A stretch of DNA of 64,000 nt, taken from positions 20,957,106 to 21,021,105 of the forward strand of contig OX424560.1 in assembly GCA_949152475.1 (NCBI GenBank). The letters are read 5' to 3'. Every line of letters starts with the position of its first letter. Position 1 is the first letter of the stretch. Positions 42,001 through 49,400 of this stretch are shown in pieces. Source of the DNA: Terebella lapidaria (taxonomy: Eukaryota > Annelida > Polychaeta > Terebellida > Terebellidae). The position numbers were made by a program, and so were the translations under genes. Below the pieces are notes generated by a model, which was not told the DNA's origin, made no database searches, and saw only the letters and a list, made by a program, of their open reading frames with translations.

Positions 42001-45000
42001 GTAAATGGGTTTCGGGAGAATTTAGGGAAGGAACAGAAACCAGATAGCCAGCGGTCACCTCCTGTTGGACATTCGATGGAAGTTTCTAGTTTGGTCCCCC
42101 ACTGTGTGAAAACCCATTCCATTGCTCGCTCCCACCACGCATCGTGTCACAAGCAAACCTTCATCCTGAGATGCACGGAGTCACAATAACGTTATTGAAT
42201 ACGGCTGTTTAGTGGGCAATATTTGGATATACCGTGGCTCGTGTTTCAAGCCGCCCGCGGGAAGCGCCGTTTATCACATTTGCCGACGCAATTTCCAGTT
42301 GGGCCCTCGGTCATCCCCACAAGTCACATTTACTTGTAGATAAACCTCGACGTCGCCTGATTGTGTAGTGGCTGTCAGTCAGAGGCATTACCCGCAAAAC
42401 GGTTCAGTAAAACAACCTTGCCCGCCCTATGAATAATATCAGGCTATTTTGCATCCAATTTTGTCAGGATGCAATGGCACTGCAGCAGACAAGAGACATC
42501 GACATTCTTCAAGATCGTGGAGATGACATGGGTGAAAGCAACATTGTGCCGTAGGGCGCCCCTTCAACCCACTGCCAACATATAGAAATCCATCTATCCA
42601 TCGGCCTGACATCCGGGTCACGCAGTGAACGAAATTACGTCTTTCCGCTGCCCACTTCCTGTATAACCCACAGTTAACTACGCCGTCCATCTCTCAGGCG
42701 GTTCAATGTACCCTTTCTGTCTGTTCATGTACGCTTCGTCTCTTCTTTCCATTCCATTCTCTCCAAACTCCGAGAGAGATTAATGCCGTCATTATCGGCT
42801 TAGTCACATCCACATCATATTTATCAAGAAAACACCGTGGACCTATATATTTCCTTCCCTCCCGCAATCTGTATACTGAACGGCTTTAACACCGTGTTCT
42901 TAGCCGATGAACCTGGCGTCTAAATTGTGACATCAATTAAAGTACTAGTAAAGTGAAAATATAATGTTTTGTTATATGAAAGATCTCATTGATCTGAGCA
43001 AAATGGTTTTTACGGTATATGAATATCTCTATCCGTTCAAAAGTTACAGCCATTTGAAACTGCCATTCCGGCACTACATTACAGAAGCCACTTGAAAAGT
43101 TCTAGCAACTCATTAATATGCAAATTAGATGCTAATGAGAATTCATGACGTCACGAGGGGAACAAATTTTAATTAGGATATTTCAAGCCATGATATAATG
43201 ATTCTTATTGAAGGTTCTGACGATCTGACTAGTGCATATTATTATGTGCCATACATAGTCAATATCCACACAAACTGTACTGTTGCTATGGTTACCAGTC
43301 GTTCCCTATAGCCGTAGTTACCCATGGTTGCCATAGCCAATAACTGCCAAGTCAGTCTATCCACAGACTTTCTGTCGATTATTTATGAAATAAATTATTA
43401 TAGATCTCAAGTTGGCACCATTTTTTGTGTGCATATCCTGTTCTGAGTGAGTTTCTGGCCCCAGCAACCATGGTTGCTATGGGCCATACCAGGTCACTGT
43501 TTACCTTGACAACAACAGAAAAAGTGAAAACACTGATTATTCATATTAGAATCTGTATAAAATAAGTTTTGATGAATAATCATAACAATAAATGAATGAA
43601 AAATACATATCAAAGTACCTAATTAAAACAACTTCCCCCGATGATGTCATGAATATCTCATTTGCATACTAATTAGCTCAATTGTTTTGAAAAAGCAAAT
43701 TCGCCGATTTCAGTCTTCAAAGTGCTATAACTTTTGAACGGACTGTGATATTTACATGCCGTAAAAAACATTTTGCTCAGATCAATGAGATCTTTCATGT
43801 AAATTCACATCATATTTTCACTATACTAGTACTTTAAGAGCGATGCCTGTCATTCCCATTTTGCAGTGAACAATTTTATGTGGGAGCGTTTCGATAGGTG
43901 TCAATTCCAACGGTTGTTGATTAATACGTTCACTTTAGACAACTGCTTAAGGACGTAATGTGCATTGTCTGGCAGGCATAAATCTTGACTTATTGGCTAC
44001 TGTTGAAAGTTCGATATCTCAAATGTGACAGCAGATATTACTAGTAATTTTGTTATAGCAGTTATAGAAATCACAAATGACATAGTGGCACAAAACACGA
44101 CCATTGAGTTCAACACTAGCATCAAATAGGAGTTCAATGGGCTGATACTGCTTAAAAATGAATTAGTCGGTATACACGTAGATAAATACGGATCTCTGAA
44201 TATTTTATACCTTTACAGTGTATGAATAGTTGACACAACACTCAGACCTTGTTTTTCCTCTACAGAACCACACATACATATACTGTATATGTGTGAATAT
44301 TTAATGATAGTCCGTTATAGACACTAGACAGAAAATGACAATGTATGGTATCGTGGCGAAAAGTGTATGCTATATATACACCTCAAAGCACCGGCAACAC
44401 GTTAGTCGTTGTGAGTGTTCGCTATAAATGATATATATCCATTAATTCTGAATCTAGGCTTGCACAATAACTGATGGTGGAAAAAAGTTGTATTTTGTCA
44501 TGGCACACTCATATTAAAACATTTTAAAGCAACAAGTTTAGAACGTAAATCTCGTTGAACCGAGCTTGTATAGTTTCCCATGAAAGAGCGATGTATCCGT
44601 GAAAATACTCTGGGACCTTACACGAATGTGTCCCCTTGAGTAATGCACATAGAAGTGATGGATCAGCATCCACTGAACAAAAGCCGTGTATCAATACCCG
44701 ATTGCTCGGATGTAATTCAGCTCTTTACGCCTGTGCGACATCCCATTACTGATTAAGTGCTGTCCCACCACGAAGTGGAAAGAATTGGGCATACCAACCA
44801 CCACAAAACCATGAAGAGAAGAACGTTGGCCCCTGTCTGGGAGGGTATACACGAAATTCGTCACAAAAGTCATTTCGCAAACAAATCTACCGGGATTTGG
44901 AATTCGATGGGAAAACTGAGAGGTCACTCTTCCTATTTGACTGGGTGGGTTTGATCCCCCATACATTAGGCGGGTTTAGGGAATTTACATGAAATCGAAC

Positions 45001-48000
45001 AGATAACAGGGTGTTTCCTCATCGTTATGTTATTGTAAGGGGGCACCGTGTGAATGGATATGTTCAAAGGGGAATTCGCCGAGATACATGTAGAATGGAC
45101 GTCCATGGTATACTGCATATTGTAAACAAAGGAAACTGTTTCTTATCAACCGATTTTCACAGAGATTTTCTCTTTCAATTCGTTCTGAATTTGACAATGT
45201 GATTTTGGAGTTCATAAGAAAGTATCGTGCTTGCATAAATACCTACCCAGTTAAAATTCTAACATTCTTGTATGAATGGTTTATGAAGGAACATGACATC
45301 TACGGAGATGATTGTGATGCCGAGATTTGGCGGACGCAAAATTAGAGAACCCAATCGAAAGGAGTATCATTTTTTATTCTGACATCAATATGAAATATAG
45401 TCGGTCTATCACGGGTCAACCTCAAATATAAACATCACTAATCGACCCATATTGTTTAATGTCTTTGCCCCTGGGTGGATACACAATAATGTCATTACTG
45501 GTGTACCCCTGGGCTCCCTGTATTCGAAACACTCTAGCCGTGTCAATGAATGAAGCAGGGATGGGATAGCGGATCCTATATGGGGTTGGAGAGATATACC
45601 GGGGAAATATCGTGGACTAAAGCAGGTGGCGTTACACCCGGGGCCCGTGATTGCCAGTGCCGCAAGCCGAAATAACGCGATAAAATCCCCGTGCGCTGTG
45701 AAACGAAGATAATACCAGGAAATTAACGGACGGAGCCACCCGTGAACGGAATGATGCCCCAAGGACGTACGGATTTTTTCTTTCCCTTCTATCTCATTTC
45801 TACATTTCTGGCAGAGAATCTCTGCCCGCCATCCGGCTATAACGTCTGTAGGGCAACAAATACAGGCAGATATCTTCTCTTACGTTCGTTTTGTCTGGCC
45901 GTGGAGGCGCCCTCTGAAATTTCATATCTAAAAAAGTGAATTTTGAAATATCTGGGCTTTGATATCGGGTATGTTGTTGAGCTCTGTTTGGACAACTCCA
46001 AAATTCCACACTTTTTGCCAGATTGTATTGTTACTGTTGCTATTCGTAACTGCGATGAGTGTATATTTTCCATTTACATGCAAATGCGCAAGATTGCATA
46101 TTCGCCAATCGCCCATATTTCTTTCTCCTTTGAGATGAACGATATGCACTGGGACACCCAATCATGCACCAAATCATTGTGTCGCTTTTATCCCTCAACC
46201 AGTCACAGGGGGAGGGAAAGATTGAGTGGATAAAAATGATCGATGGCATGTCGTGATTTCGTACGATCTTTCGCCTAGTTAATTAACCGAGCACCGCACA
46301 ACACGGATTCTCGAGCGTGGAGTGCAGACTAGTGTCAATACCTCGCAAAGCTCAGGTAATTTCCGCTGCGACGGCCAAACTTTAGAAAATCGTGAAAAAC
46401 GCGGACATGTTTCACAAAGACGCATAAGGACCCGCCATGTTTATCCGACTGTTTGCTTTGCGCGTTCCGTTGTCGATAACCTGATGGCCAATTTTTCAAG
46501 AATTTTGCACGAGCGTTAAGTATTCCCGTTTGCTTGGTATCCACCGTGAAGTTACCAGGTAATATTTGCATTGCACTAGACAATCATTTTTCACCTGTAA
46601 TTACTTCATGTTCGTTACGAGTCACTGTGCATATATTCATTGCAATTTAAATGTCACTCTGGATATTCCGGATATGTTGTATCTCGTTGTTCTACTGCCG
46701 TAGACTAATGACGCTCGTAGAATTCTGACATCGACGTAAATTTAAGTGGCTCGCTCATTAATTCGAAGTCATGTACAGTGCCAATTAACCACGGAAGGGA
46801 AAATGGAACCCAGTCATTAACACACGGATGAGAGCACAGGTACACACATTATGTTTTCGCTGGGAAAAACGTAGTGAAACTGGTTTATATTGCAAAAAAC
46901 TATTGGCACCCAGACAGGTGAGAGAAATATAGCTTTATAGCTTCATAGTATACAAAATTGTGTACTTCTCCATTTTCATATACATCGGAAATAATGGCAT
47001 ATCATAGGTAAAAACTGTCGTTGAAGACACTACACCAAGAAGCTATTTCAGAGAAGACCCGCCGATCTTCGATACCGCCTTATCAATTAAGGTCTGTCCC
47101 AGCGTCTTCTCGGACTTTGCCCCTGACGGCGACCGGCTCTCCTTATCACACCACACCACTGTGTGTCTTCATTAGCTGCTGTCGACTCAGGTAGAAATCC
47201 CCCTTTGCCTTGCATCGTCAGCAAGTTGGCAAACGAGGAGATCCCATACAGTTCTCTCTAATACGACGGGACGACTTGCGCTTCTCGCCAGGACGAAGCG
47301 TTGACTTCTGTTGTTTTCAAAGAGAGGAGTCCCCTGTCGTACCAAGGAATTACGTTAAATATGATTGATGGCGGAAGAGCAGAGCATATGATCTGAAGAT
47401 ATTAAGGTGCTCTTGAGAAGATGCCGTTATCAGACGGCTTGCAGGACTTGGACGTTTGACTTGTGGTCCCCTGGTCGCTGTCAGTAATAATTCACAGGGA
47501 CTGGGACCGTCCGTTCGTCAGTCATTAGTGAACGAAAAGCAGCAATGAGATCCGAGTCTAGAGATAGCATATAGTGGAATTTAGCGCAATATTGCGAGGT
47601 TTGAGTTGCAACCGTCATCTAGTAGATCTGAATGGAAAAAGTCGAAGTGGTGGAAAAAGTACCGCATAGTGCAAGAGAATTGAAAAATAAACTCAACTGA
47701 ATATTTTCCCAGAGTTATGTCAACAAAGGCATTCGGACTGACGCCAGTACCCCGACAAAGGAGAAATAACGAGTTTCGATATTTGAAATGGAATGCCTCC
47801 TTCCCCGTAATTATTAAAAGTTTGATATTTTCTGGCGGCGATATTTGCACAAACTGATGAACGGTGTAATCATTGCTGGCGTGTCAGCTACGTTGATTGA
47901 TCTTTTTTGCCACATTGATTAACCAGAGGGGAGCTTTCAATCTCCAGTGAAGAACTCTTTGGTAAATGTGTCAATACCCAAGTCCGGCTAATTTCCGCCT

Positions 48001-48655
48001 TGACGCCAGTCCGCCACGAAAACACGGCTTAAGCTCTAGGTGTGCGACACGAACCGAATCCTGTCAGATATATTGTTATCTATTTACTATGCGTGTTTTC
48101 ACGTTGATAAATCACAAGCTCTACGTTAAAAGCGAGAGATCTGGGTGTCAGATCAAAACACACCAGTCTTTCTAGACGGGGTATTATGGCGGTGACAGTT
48201 CATTCGTCAGGACATCAACCGCGAAAAACTGTCAGAAAGCATCGCCATGGTCAGGTTTTTTTGCTTCTTTTGTATTTGCGAGAAAGGAGCGATGGCGAGT
48301 CGTTGCTGGTTAAATCCACTTTCATCCCGGACGGTCACGTTGTAGACACGTCGTGATTAATGCACGGGCAGACAGGGATATCATGCACTGTGAACGTCCC
48401 AGAGAGGAAGTGTGCTCGGAAAGACGGACTCCCCAGAAACACCGACCAACAAAGTAAAATTTACATTCAGGACGTGACGATGAATTGTACCCGCTGCTAC
48501 AATATGGAAATATGAAATGAAAAGAGAACTGCATAAACAAAGTAAAACATGAGTAGAACTTTTACTCGTCTTACATACGCACCTGAACTTTGGGCATCGG
48601 CAAAAGTCAGTGATATCCAAAGAAAGGTGAACCAAGATGTTCTTTTCACATCCAT
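8525..48655 (-). CDS. SUEL lectin-CUB-sushi single-pass membrane protein, 8 exons, 512 aa
   Basis: Spliced gene assembled by reading splice sites. Minus-strand exons: 48655-48583, 12197-11907, 11655-11474, 11180-10967, 10807-10649, 10326-10267, 10114-10033, 9002-8525. They total 1539 nt, 513 codons including TAG, with matching phases at all seven junctions (1,1,0,1,1,1,2). Layout: signal peptide 1-24; SUEL/Gal_Lectin domain about 26-121 with eight Cys and the YGR and YLEV signatures; CUB-like domain about 128-253; sushi/CCP-like domain about 257-303 with four Cys; stalk; transmembrane helix about 328-351 followed by a K-R-R-R stop-transfer; cytoplasmic tail 355-512. Four N-glycosylation sequons lie in the ectodomain. 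By family, SUEL domains bind galactose or rhamnose glycans and CUB/CCP modules mediate extracellular protein contacts, so a cell-surface glycan-binding or adhesion receptor is inferred. No named orthologue recognised. Exon structure is seen directly; the long join of exon 1 is the least certain step. Confidence 0.85.
9003..10032 (-). other. Intron 7, no gene seen
   Basis: 1.03-kb intron between the transmembrane and tail exons, with consensus ends (CG|GTAAGG ... TTTTCAG). I see no repeat family or conserved frame in it. Confidence 0.7.
10033..10114 (-). CDS. Exon 7: transmembrane helix
   Basis: Acceptor TTTATTTCCAG. The exon encodes about 24 uninterrupted hydrophobic residues (SVIVILCIAVSVGLCILAAG onward) ending YIK, then a consensus donor CG|GTAAGG in phase 2. 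Joined to exon 8 it yields K-R-R-R, a positive stop-transfer, placing the N-terminal lectin side outside the cell. Confidence 0.87.
10267..10326 (-). CDS. Exon 6: short juxtamembrane stalk exon
   Basis: A 60-nt, phase 1-1, stop-free segment after a good acceptor (CCTTTTTTCAG). It encodes about 20 residues rich in Gly, Asn and Ser, a plausible stalk before the membrane. The donor ATG|GTACAT is weak. Because the exon is symmetric, leaving it out would still join exon 5 to exon 7 in frame, so it may be alternative or, less likely, not an exon at all. Confidence 0.6.
10649..10807 (-). CDS. Exon 5: sushi/CCP-like domain
   Basis: Phase 1 at both ends, as is usual for sushi modules. Residues 254-306 contain four cysteines spaced as in CCP domains, the PANGWVN segment (compare P.NG in the family), the second Cys within AIVNC, the third and the conserved Trp in CVGNRW, and a final NC. 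At about 50 residues it is slightly short for a CCP domain. Donor chosen: GAGG|GTTGGT. An alternative GT four bases later would give phase 2 and break the frame to exon 6. Confidence 0.78.
10967..11180 (-). CDS. Exon 4: C-terminal half of CUB-like domain
   Basis: Residues 183-253 carry the second cysteine pair (about 190 and 213), the alternating hydrophobic strands VCHVFAVI and STVTVC, and the terminal HFLFRF strand seen at the end of CUB domains. The acceptor is a tandem CAGCAG, so splicing at 11180 or 11177 is possible; the second choice drops one Gln and keeps the frame. The donor AAG|GTGAGA is strong and phase 1. Confidence 0.82.
11474..11655 (-). CDS. Exon 3: N-terminal half of CUB-like domain
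   Basis: The acceptor has a long T-tract (TTTTTTTTCAG). Residues 122-182 include Cys130 and Cys155, the PWWVTVNPGQNITLTLLDFG segment typical of the CUB core (aromatic, then a hydrophobic strand, then DFG), and sequons NAS and NIT. It ends in phase 0 at a near-perfect donor, GAG|GTGAGG. CUB domains are often split by an intron at this region. Confidence 0.82.
11907..12197 (-). CDS. Exon 2: SUEL-type (D-galactoside/rhamnose-binding) lectin domain
   Basis: The acceptor is TTCAACAG|GG. Residues 25-121 of the protein form one complete SUEL domain. It has eight cysteines (about 32, 41, 62, 72, 84, 90, 105, 119), the ALYGR motif where family members have ANYGR, and the terminal PC..DL.SYLEVSHEC block that corresponds to the family's PC.GT.KYLEV.Y.C. 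The donor AAAG|GTCGGT leaves phase 1, the usual phase bordering this module. The domain is the same type as in EVA-1 and latrophilins, but nothing else in the protein resembles those. Confidence 0.88.
12650..12985. other. GC-rich single-copy segment in intron 1, candidate regulatory block
   Basis: Within AT-rich intron, about 330 bases have raised GC and CpG content (for example CCGCGAGGACAAAACGTCGG and CCCGGCCCCGCGGTCATATA). It is not part of the tandem array. A 188-codon plus-strand open frame (12453-13019) crosses it but has no recognisable domain and no splice or start support, so I do not call it a gene. A regulatory element is possible but unproven. Confidence 0.25.
13600..17770 (+). 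repeat. Array copy 1
   Basis: Complete copy; contains all landmark blocks. A plus-strand frame at 16732-17052 with FITIADAIPNLALGH and VDKPRRRPR is shared in part with other copies. Confidence 0.7.
17990..20626 (+). repeat. Array copy 2, interrupted at its right end by the Ngaro-like element
   Basis: Complete up to the block that precedes TTGGTGACGTAAT. That block continues after the retroelement at about 25146-25220. Confidence 0.7.
21163..22149 (-). CDS. Tyrosine recombinase ORF of the Ngaro-type element
   Basis: 328-codon third ORF, a phage-integrase-like recombinase: an N-terminal SAM-like DNA-binding part (STYRTHRDIYLKFC...) and a catalytic domain with the conserved Arg in LFRISN, the HSLRRGG box, the VGDWRS segment and a downstream Tyr. 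In this element order the enzyme integrates a circular DNA intermediate, which explains the lack of an RT-linked DDE integrase. Confidence 0.9.
   Translation of the reverse strand: MDTTADIVAHLDKEVAYWKSIAFAESTKSTYRTHRDIYLKFCAIVKCDPLPVSTVNLCRFAAYLGRTRAYNTVQQYLNVLRILHLEMGYVNPLKDNYALKSVLAGIKRGKGGAQAYKIPLNPSDLLKFRSRLRLNQLRDSQLWAVLLCCFFGLFRISNVTVKSQSGSPDFKSLRRCDLSVTSTGSRITVTGTKTIQHGDRQFVVPLPFLRDHPLCPTSAMVSFLVLAGNLPPTAPLFSTIHGRQTVHLTADTVRRRIHDLANTTGLPANKYGTHSLRRGGATWMLLAGVPLPVIKSVGDWRSDCVMRYLSPDIDSNATIITTAAKTFL
22116..23768 (-). CDS. Reverse transcriptase-RNase H ORF of the Ngaro-type element
   Basis: 550-codon second ORF. It has an RT domain with the VDLQAAYRS, LPFGARKSPPIFN and LLDDF blocks, then an RNase H domain with LYSDASQNGGG and MDNTAAVAFVNR. 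This RT/RH type groups with DIRS-order elements rather than with LINEs. Its end overlaps the start of the recombinase ORF by about 34 bases in another frame, as overlapping ORFs are common in the family. Confidence 0.88.
   Translation of the reverse strand: MPISALLHNIHAWEHELANDCDADFILNGIKTGFSLINPDIIVTDIEPVDLDNHRSTSAPHMRSQVEHKLHAEITDNNYLIAKSKPIITSAIGCIPKKDGDIRIIHDCSMPLNGSVNSYASKDPCTYQTVSDALSLIRPGWFMAKVDLQAAYRSVGIKPSEYPLTGLKWQFSNSDSFTYLVDCKLPFGARKSPPIFNRITQSIRRMMSRRGYHACVVLLDDFFVAAESYDECVRAYSDLITLLRTLGFRINWRKVVDPTQDLVFLGIRINTASGRVNLDPDKVNELLHLLDSVLTRKRFSKTQLQSLAGKLSWATTVIPWGRTFLCNIFRAIGSLKHKSHKLVLHEALRKDLKWWRTALGSGSNTRRIWDMRPSQWLYSDASQNGGGAFCDGFWLYRNWLKDTGFSGCHINVKELAMAYLAIDHWAPVLAGKRVTVIMDNTAAVAFVNRQRAPNRHAVFILRQLSLISVRWDITIDAVHIPGSTNEIADSISRLDEPYQIQRFVSLLHRFHHPSPPPALFWLPYCMSLNSLRYLSPQLGQWIQQLTSWHI
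23802..24956 (-). CDS. Gag-like ORF of the Ngaro-type element
   Basis: 384-codon first ORF of the element. The N-terminal and middle parts are polar and Ser/Thr/Pro-rich, as in DIRS-order gag proteins. The C-terminal part has a CCCH-like zinc motif (C.KFNYSSGCDLKACKFSH) followed by another Cys pair, consistent with nucleic-acid binding. It is followed after about 30 bases by the RT ORF. Confidence 0.8.
   Translation of the reverse strand: MATDFSLTDWAANFELTEETVAALAKKGFNSFKTISRITQDILTKDFSKCVNTAQFLMLSDAVQSLKPAPLLSTATVSTQPADQQTQSKAPSMSTNNSQAGEEPRPGTSTTASSVGVNALQEKLNAAGSLSAADILNLVSVAGPDSTRSTPVTSSPPSGMNTMPTLFDPFAPSEDKAPKYSKFRDIRDFISFVRKGDPSDDPTGTLKLGSVEVALNLKESKIPLEKVQITHYMEASLKILRAMIRDDGANMSTVFDYVNYLIKIATFAQSFRWESLLRYDHEYRKGQAETGFPWGSDSPYLMQLHLQSSLGYREPTAKSKMAAKNQSKPSQNKYDPSTGKPICRKFNYSSGCDLKACKFSHVCQTCYGKHTDCAAPATATKPSA
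25690..27360 (+). repeat. Array copy 3, partial
   Basis: Starts mid-unit at GTTAATGAATACGGCTG, is broken by about 0.5 kb of unrelated sequence (25.9-26.4 kb), then runs from the TTATCACATTTGCCGACG block to the end of a unit. The 25220-25690 stretch before it shows no match to the unit or to any gene. Confidence 0.6.
27380..30900 (+). repeat. Array copy 4
   Basis: Full-length copy of about 3.5 kb with all landmarks and no visible insertion; the best reference copy for the unit. Confidence 0.7.
30900..34250 (+). repeat. Array copy 5
   Basis: Full-length copy of about 3.3 kb; begins with the segment also seen at 44.2-44.9 kb and 27.4-27.9 kb. Confidence 0.7.
34430..37860 (+). repeat. Array copy 6, carrying the foldback-like insertion
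   Basis: Lacks the first part of the unit (spacing from copy 5 is only about 2.1 kb) and is interrupted at 35.8-37.2 kb by the inverted array of ~20-bp repeats. Confidence 0.7.
35879..37186. mobile_element. Foldback-like element: inverted arrays of ~20-bp repeats
   Basis: The left arm (about 35879-36360) is roughly two dozen direct copies of a 20-21 bp unit of the form TTTTAAACGCAACGAAAATG. The right arm (about 36490-37186) is about three dozen copies of its reverse complement. The outermost 30 bases of the arms are near-perfect inverted repeats starting GACGAAAATC. A ~130-bp unique spacer separates them. Units alternate between CAACGAAAAT and CGTTGAAAAT forms. Long inverted repeats made of short tandem repeats are the hallmark of foldback/TU-type elements. 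The element interrupts array copy 6 and no coding region is visible, so it would be non-autonomous. Confidence 0.75.
37870..41110 (+). repeat. Array copy 7, with internal duplication and a ~0.9-kb insertion
   Basis: A short internal duplication repeats the block with GTCCCGGCCGATCGCCAAT at about 39300 and 39465. The unit is interrupted at about 39.88-40.76 kb. Confidence 0.7.
39876..40757. mobile_element. Insertion of unknown type in array copy 7, with GC hairpin at left end
   Basis: This ~0.88-kb stretch is absent from the other array copies, which run directly from the TTCCCATTTTG block to the GTTTCAATAGGTGTCAATTC block. Its left edge has a perfect hairpin (39880-39900, 9-bp arms GTTGGGGGC/GCCCCCAAC, AAA loop). 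Read on the minus strand, CTAA follows the hairpin within a few bases, weakly recalling a Helitron 3' end, but spacing is short and no 5' TC end was confirmed. It holds a poly-G run near 40641 and no coding frame. Confidence 0.45.
41120..44250 (+). repeat. Array copy 8, carrying the TTAA-flanked MITE
   Basis: Complete landmarks; the 893-bp MITE at 42941-43833 sits in the CATCAATTA site that is empty in the other copies. Confidence 0.7.
42941..43833. mobile_element. 893-bp MITE with long TIRs and TTAA target duplication
   Basis: Inverted termini begin AGTACTAGTA and stay alignable for about 140 bp, including AAAGATCTCATTGATCTGAG and CCGTTCAAAAGTTA. TTAA flanks both ends (42937-42940 and 43834-43837). 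Other copies of the array show the uninterrupted CATCAATTAGGAG-type site. TTAA duplication is characteristic of piggyBac-superfamily insertion; the terminal bases are not the usual CCC, so the superfamily is tentative. No transposase frame. Confidence 0.8.
44260..44960 (+). repeat. Array copy 9, partial
   Basis: Only the first segment of the unit is present (compare 27.5-27.9 and 30.95-31.5 kb, sharing CCACGAAGTGGAAAGAAT). Single-copy intron follows. Confidence 0.55.
44970..48582. other. Single-copy part of intron 1, no gene recognised
   Basis: No array units, no transposon with visible ends and no frame with a recognisable domain. A 117-codon minus-strand frame (45409-45762) and others near 46 kb lack domain, splice or start support. 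A CpG-richer patch lies around 47050-47350. Regulatory content cannot be judged without comparison to another species. Confidence 0.45.
48583..48655 (-). CDS. Exon 1: start codon and signal peptide
   Basis: The ATG at 48655-48653 has a strong context (A at -3, G at +4), and an in-frame TAA lies only two codons upstream, so this is the first possible Met in the frame. The 24 codons read MDVKRTSWF, then a hydrophobic core TFLWISLTF, then ADAQSS, a textbook signal peptide with a likely cleavage after ADA. The exon ends in phase 1 at a good donor, CAG|GTGCGT. Joined to the phase-1 acceptor at 12197 it gives an uninterrupted frame into the lectin domain. An intervening exon, or a different downstream partner, cannot be excluded without transcript data. 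Confidence 0.72.
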
Positions 48656-49400
48656 CGTTTACGTGTGTCAGTTTTCGTAGAAAGTTATTTATCCGAGTTC
48701 AGTAATTTATAAACAAACGGGATGAAAACCTCCGCAAGTTTGTATACTGGCAGTCGATTGAATTGTCTTGAATGGAACTTGGTGATCTTTATATTCTAGG
48801 TGTTCACATATCCAACATTCAATTAGGTGAAATGAACAAACATGATTATTCCAATTAAAAACAGATTGTTGAGTAATCAATTCAGTTCCTTCTAGAGCAG
48901 TACAAACATCAATTGTACATATCACTCCCTTGCTTCCGTGTCTGTCCAATGACGTAACTAAATGTTGTGTCACCACAGCTTTCACGGCATTCTAGTGATT
49001 CACATCTATACCAGACACAGCCGACACTGACGAATTGACCAGCCAACCCCCACCACACAAATACTCCTCTCTCAACAGCCCAACCACTTTGCAGGCTCTG
49101 TGGACTTTGAACAGTGCTCAAGCTTTTCCCACTGTCAACTAAAACTTCCTTCTCCGACTAGCCACTGCTGCGCGTCTCTCACTATGTCCCGAGCAGGGTG
49201 GCAGTTTCCCTCCCGGTTCTTCTGCTGGTGGATGCCAGGTAACCTGCGGGGACACGCGCTCTGATTGGTCAGAGCCATGGCGGCACGCGCGAAGGCAGAC
49301 GATACCAAATATCGACCAGAAACTAAAACTGCTACGCCAGATGCAGACAAAACCCCTGGAAGGAGTCGAGATAAGCAGCTTAGTAAACTTGTTTGTGAGT
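48656..49400 (-). promoter_or_regulatory. Presumed 5' UTR and promoter region of the lectin-CUB-CCP gene
   Basis: Sequence immediately upstream of the start codon. Around 49150-49340 it is richer in GC and CpG than its surroundings and contains GACCAATCAG on the minus strand (about 49260-49275), a CCAAT box in a short palindrome. No clear TATA box at a fixed distance. The short minus-strand frames here have no recognisable domain. The transcription start is not determinable from sequence. Confidence 0.35.

Larger units (their letters stand above)
13600..44960 (+). repeat. Intronic tandem array of 3.1-3.5 kb units (8-9 copies)
   Basis: The same ordered landmarks recur in one orientation. GACACGTTTTCC before a CACAGTTTCAACTCAACTGAAAG block: near 16472, 19527, 29651, 32960, 35101, 38722, 41952. 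GTTTATCACATTTGCCGACG-type block: near 16807, 19849, 26421, 29963, 33230, 35395, 39030, 42269. Block reading TTACGTCTTTCCGCTGCCCA: near 17176, 20212, 26770, 30299, 33600, 35745, 39540, 42635. GGCGTCTAAATTGTGACATC-type block: near 17453, 20500, 27057, 30580, 33890, 37466, 39831, 42912. Spacing is about 3.0-3.5 kb unless shortened or lengthened by deletion or insertion. Copies are clearly diverged, so the array is old. It matches no transposon family I can name. Confidence 0.85.
12198..48582 (-). other. Giant first intron (36.4 kb) of the lectin-CUB-CCP gene
   Basis: Bounded by the CAG|GTGCGT donor after the signal-peptide exon and the CAACAG acceptor before the lectin exon. The other six introns are 0.15-1.0 kb, so this one is far larger. 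Most of it is the tandem array at 13.6-45.0 kb with nested transposons; 12.2-13.6 kb and 45.0-48.6 kb look single-copy within the window. No convincing nested host gene was found. Confidence 0.7.

Noticed and set aside
44268-44297. CACACATACATATA-type palindrome in array copy 9
   Set aside because: Imperfect and built of simple CA/TA steps; no support for a functional structure.
45409-45762. 117-codon minus-strand frame
   Set aside because: No domain, no splice or start evidence, single copy.
48381-48635. 84-codon minus-strand frame next to exon 1
   Set aside because: Begins at a TTG, is in another frame from the ATG with Kozak context and runs through the splice donor.
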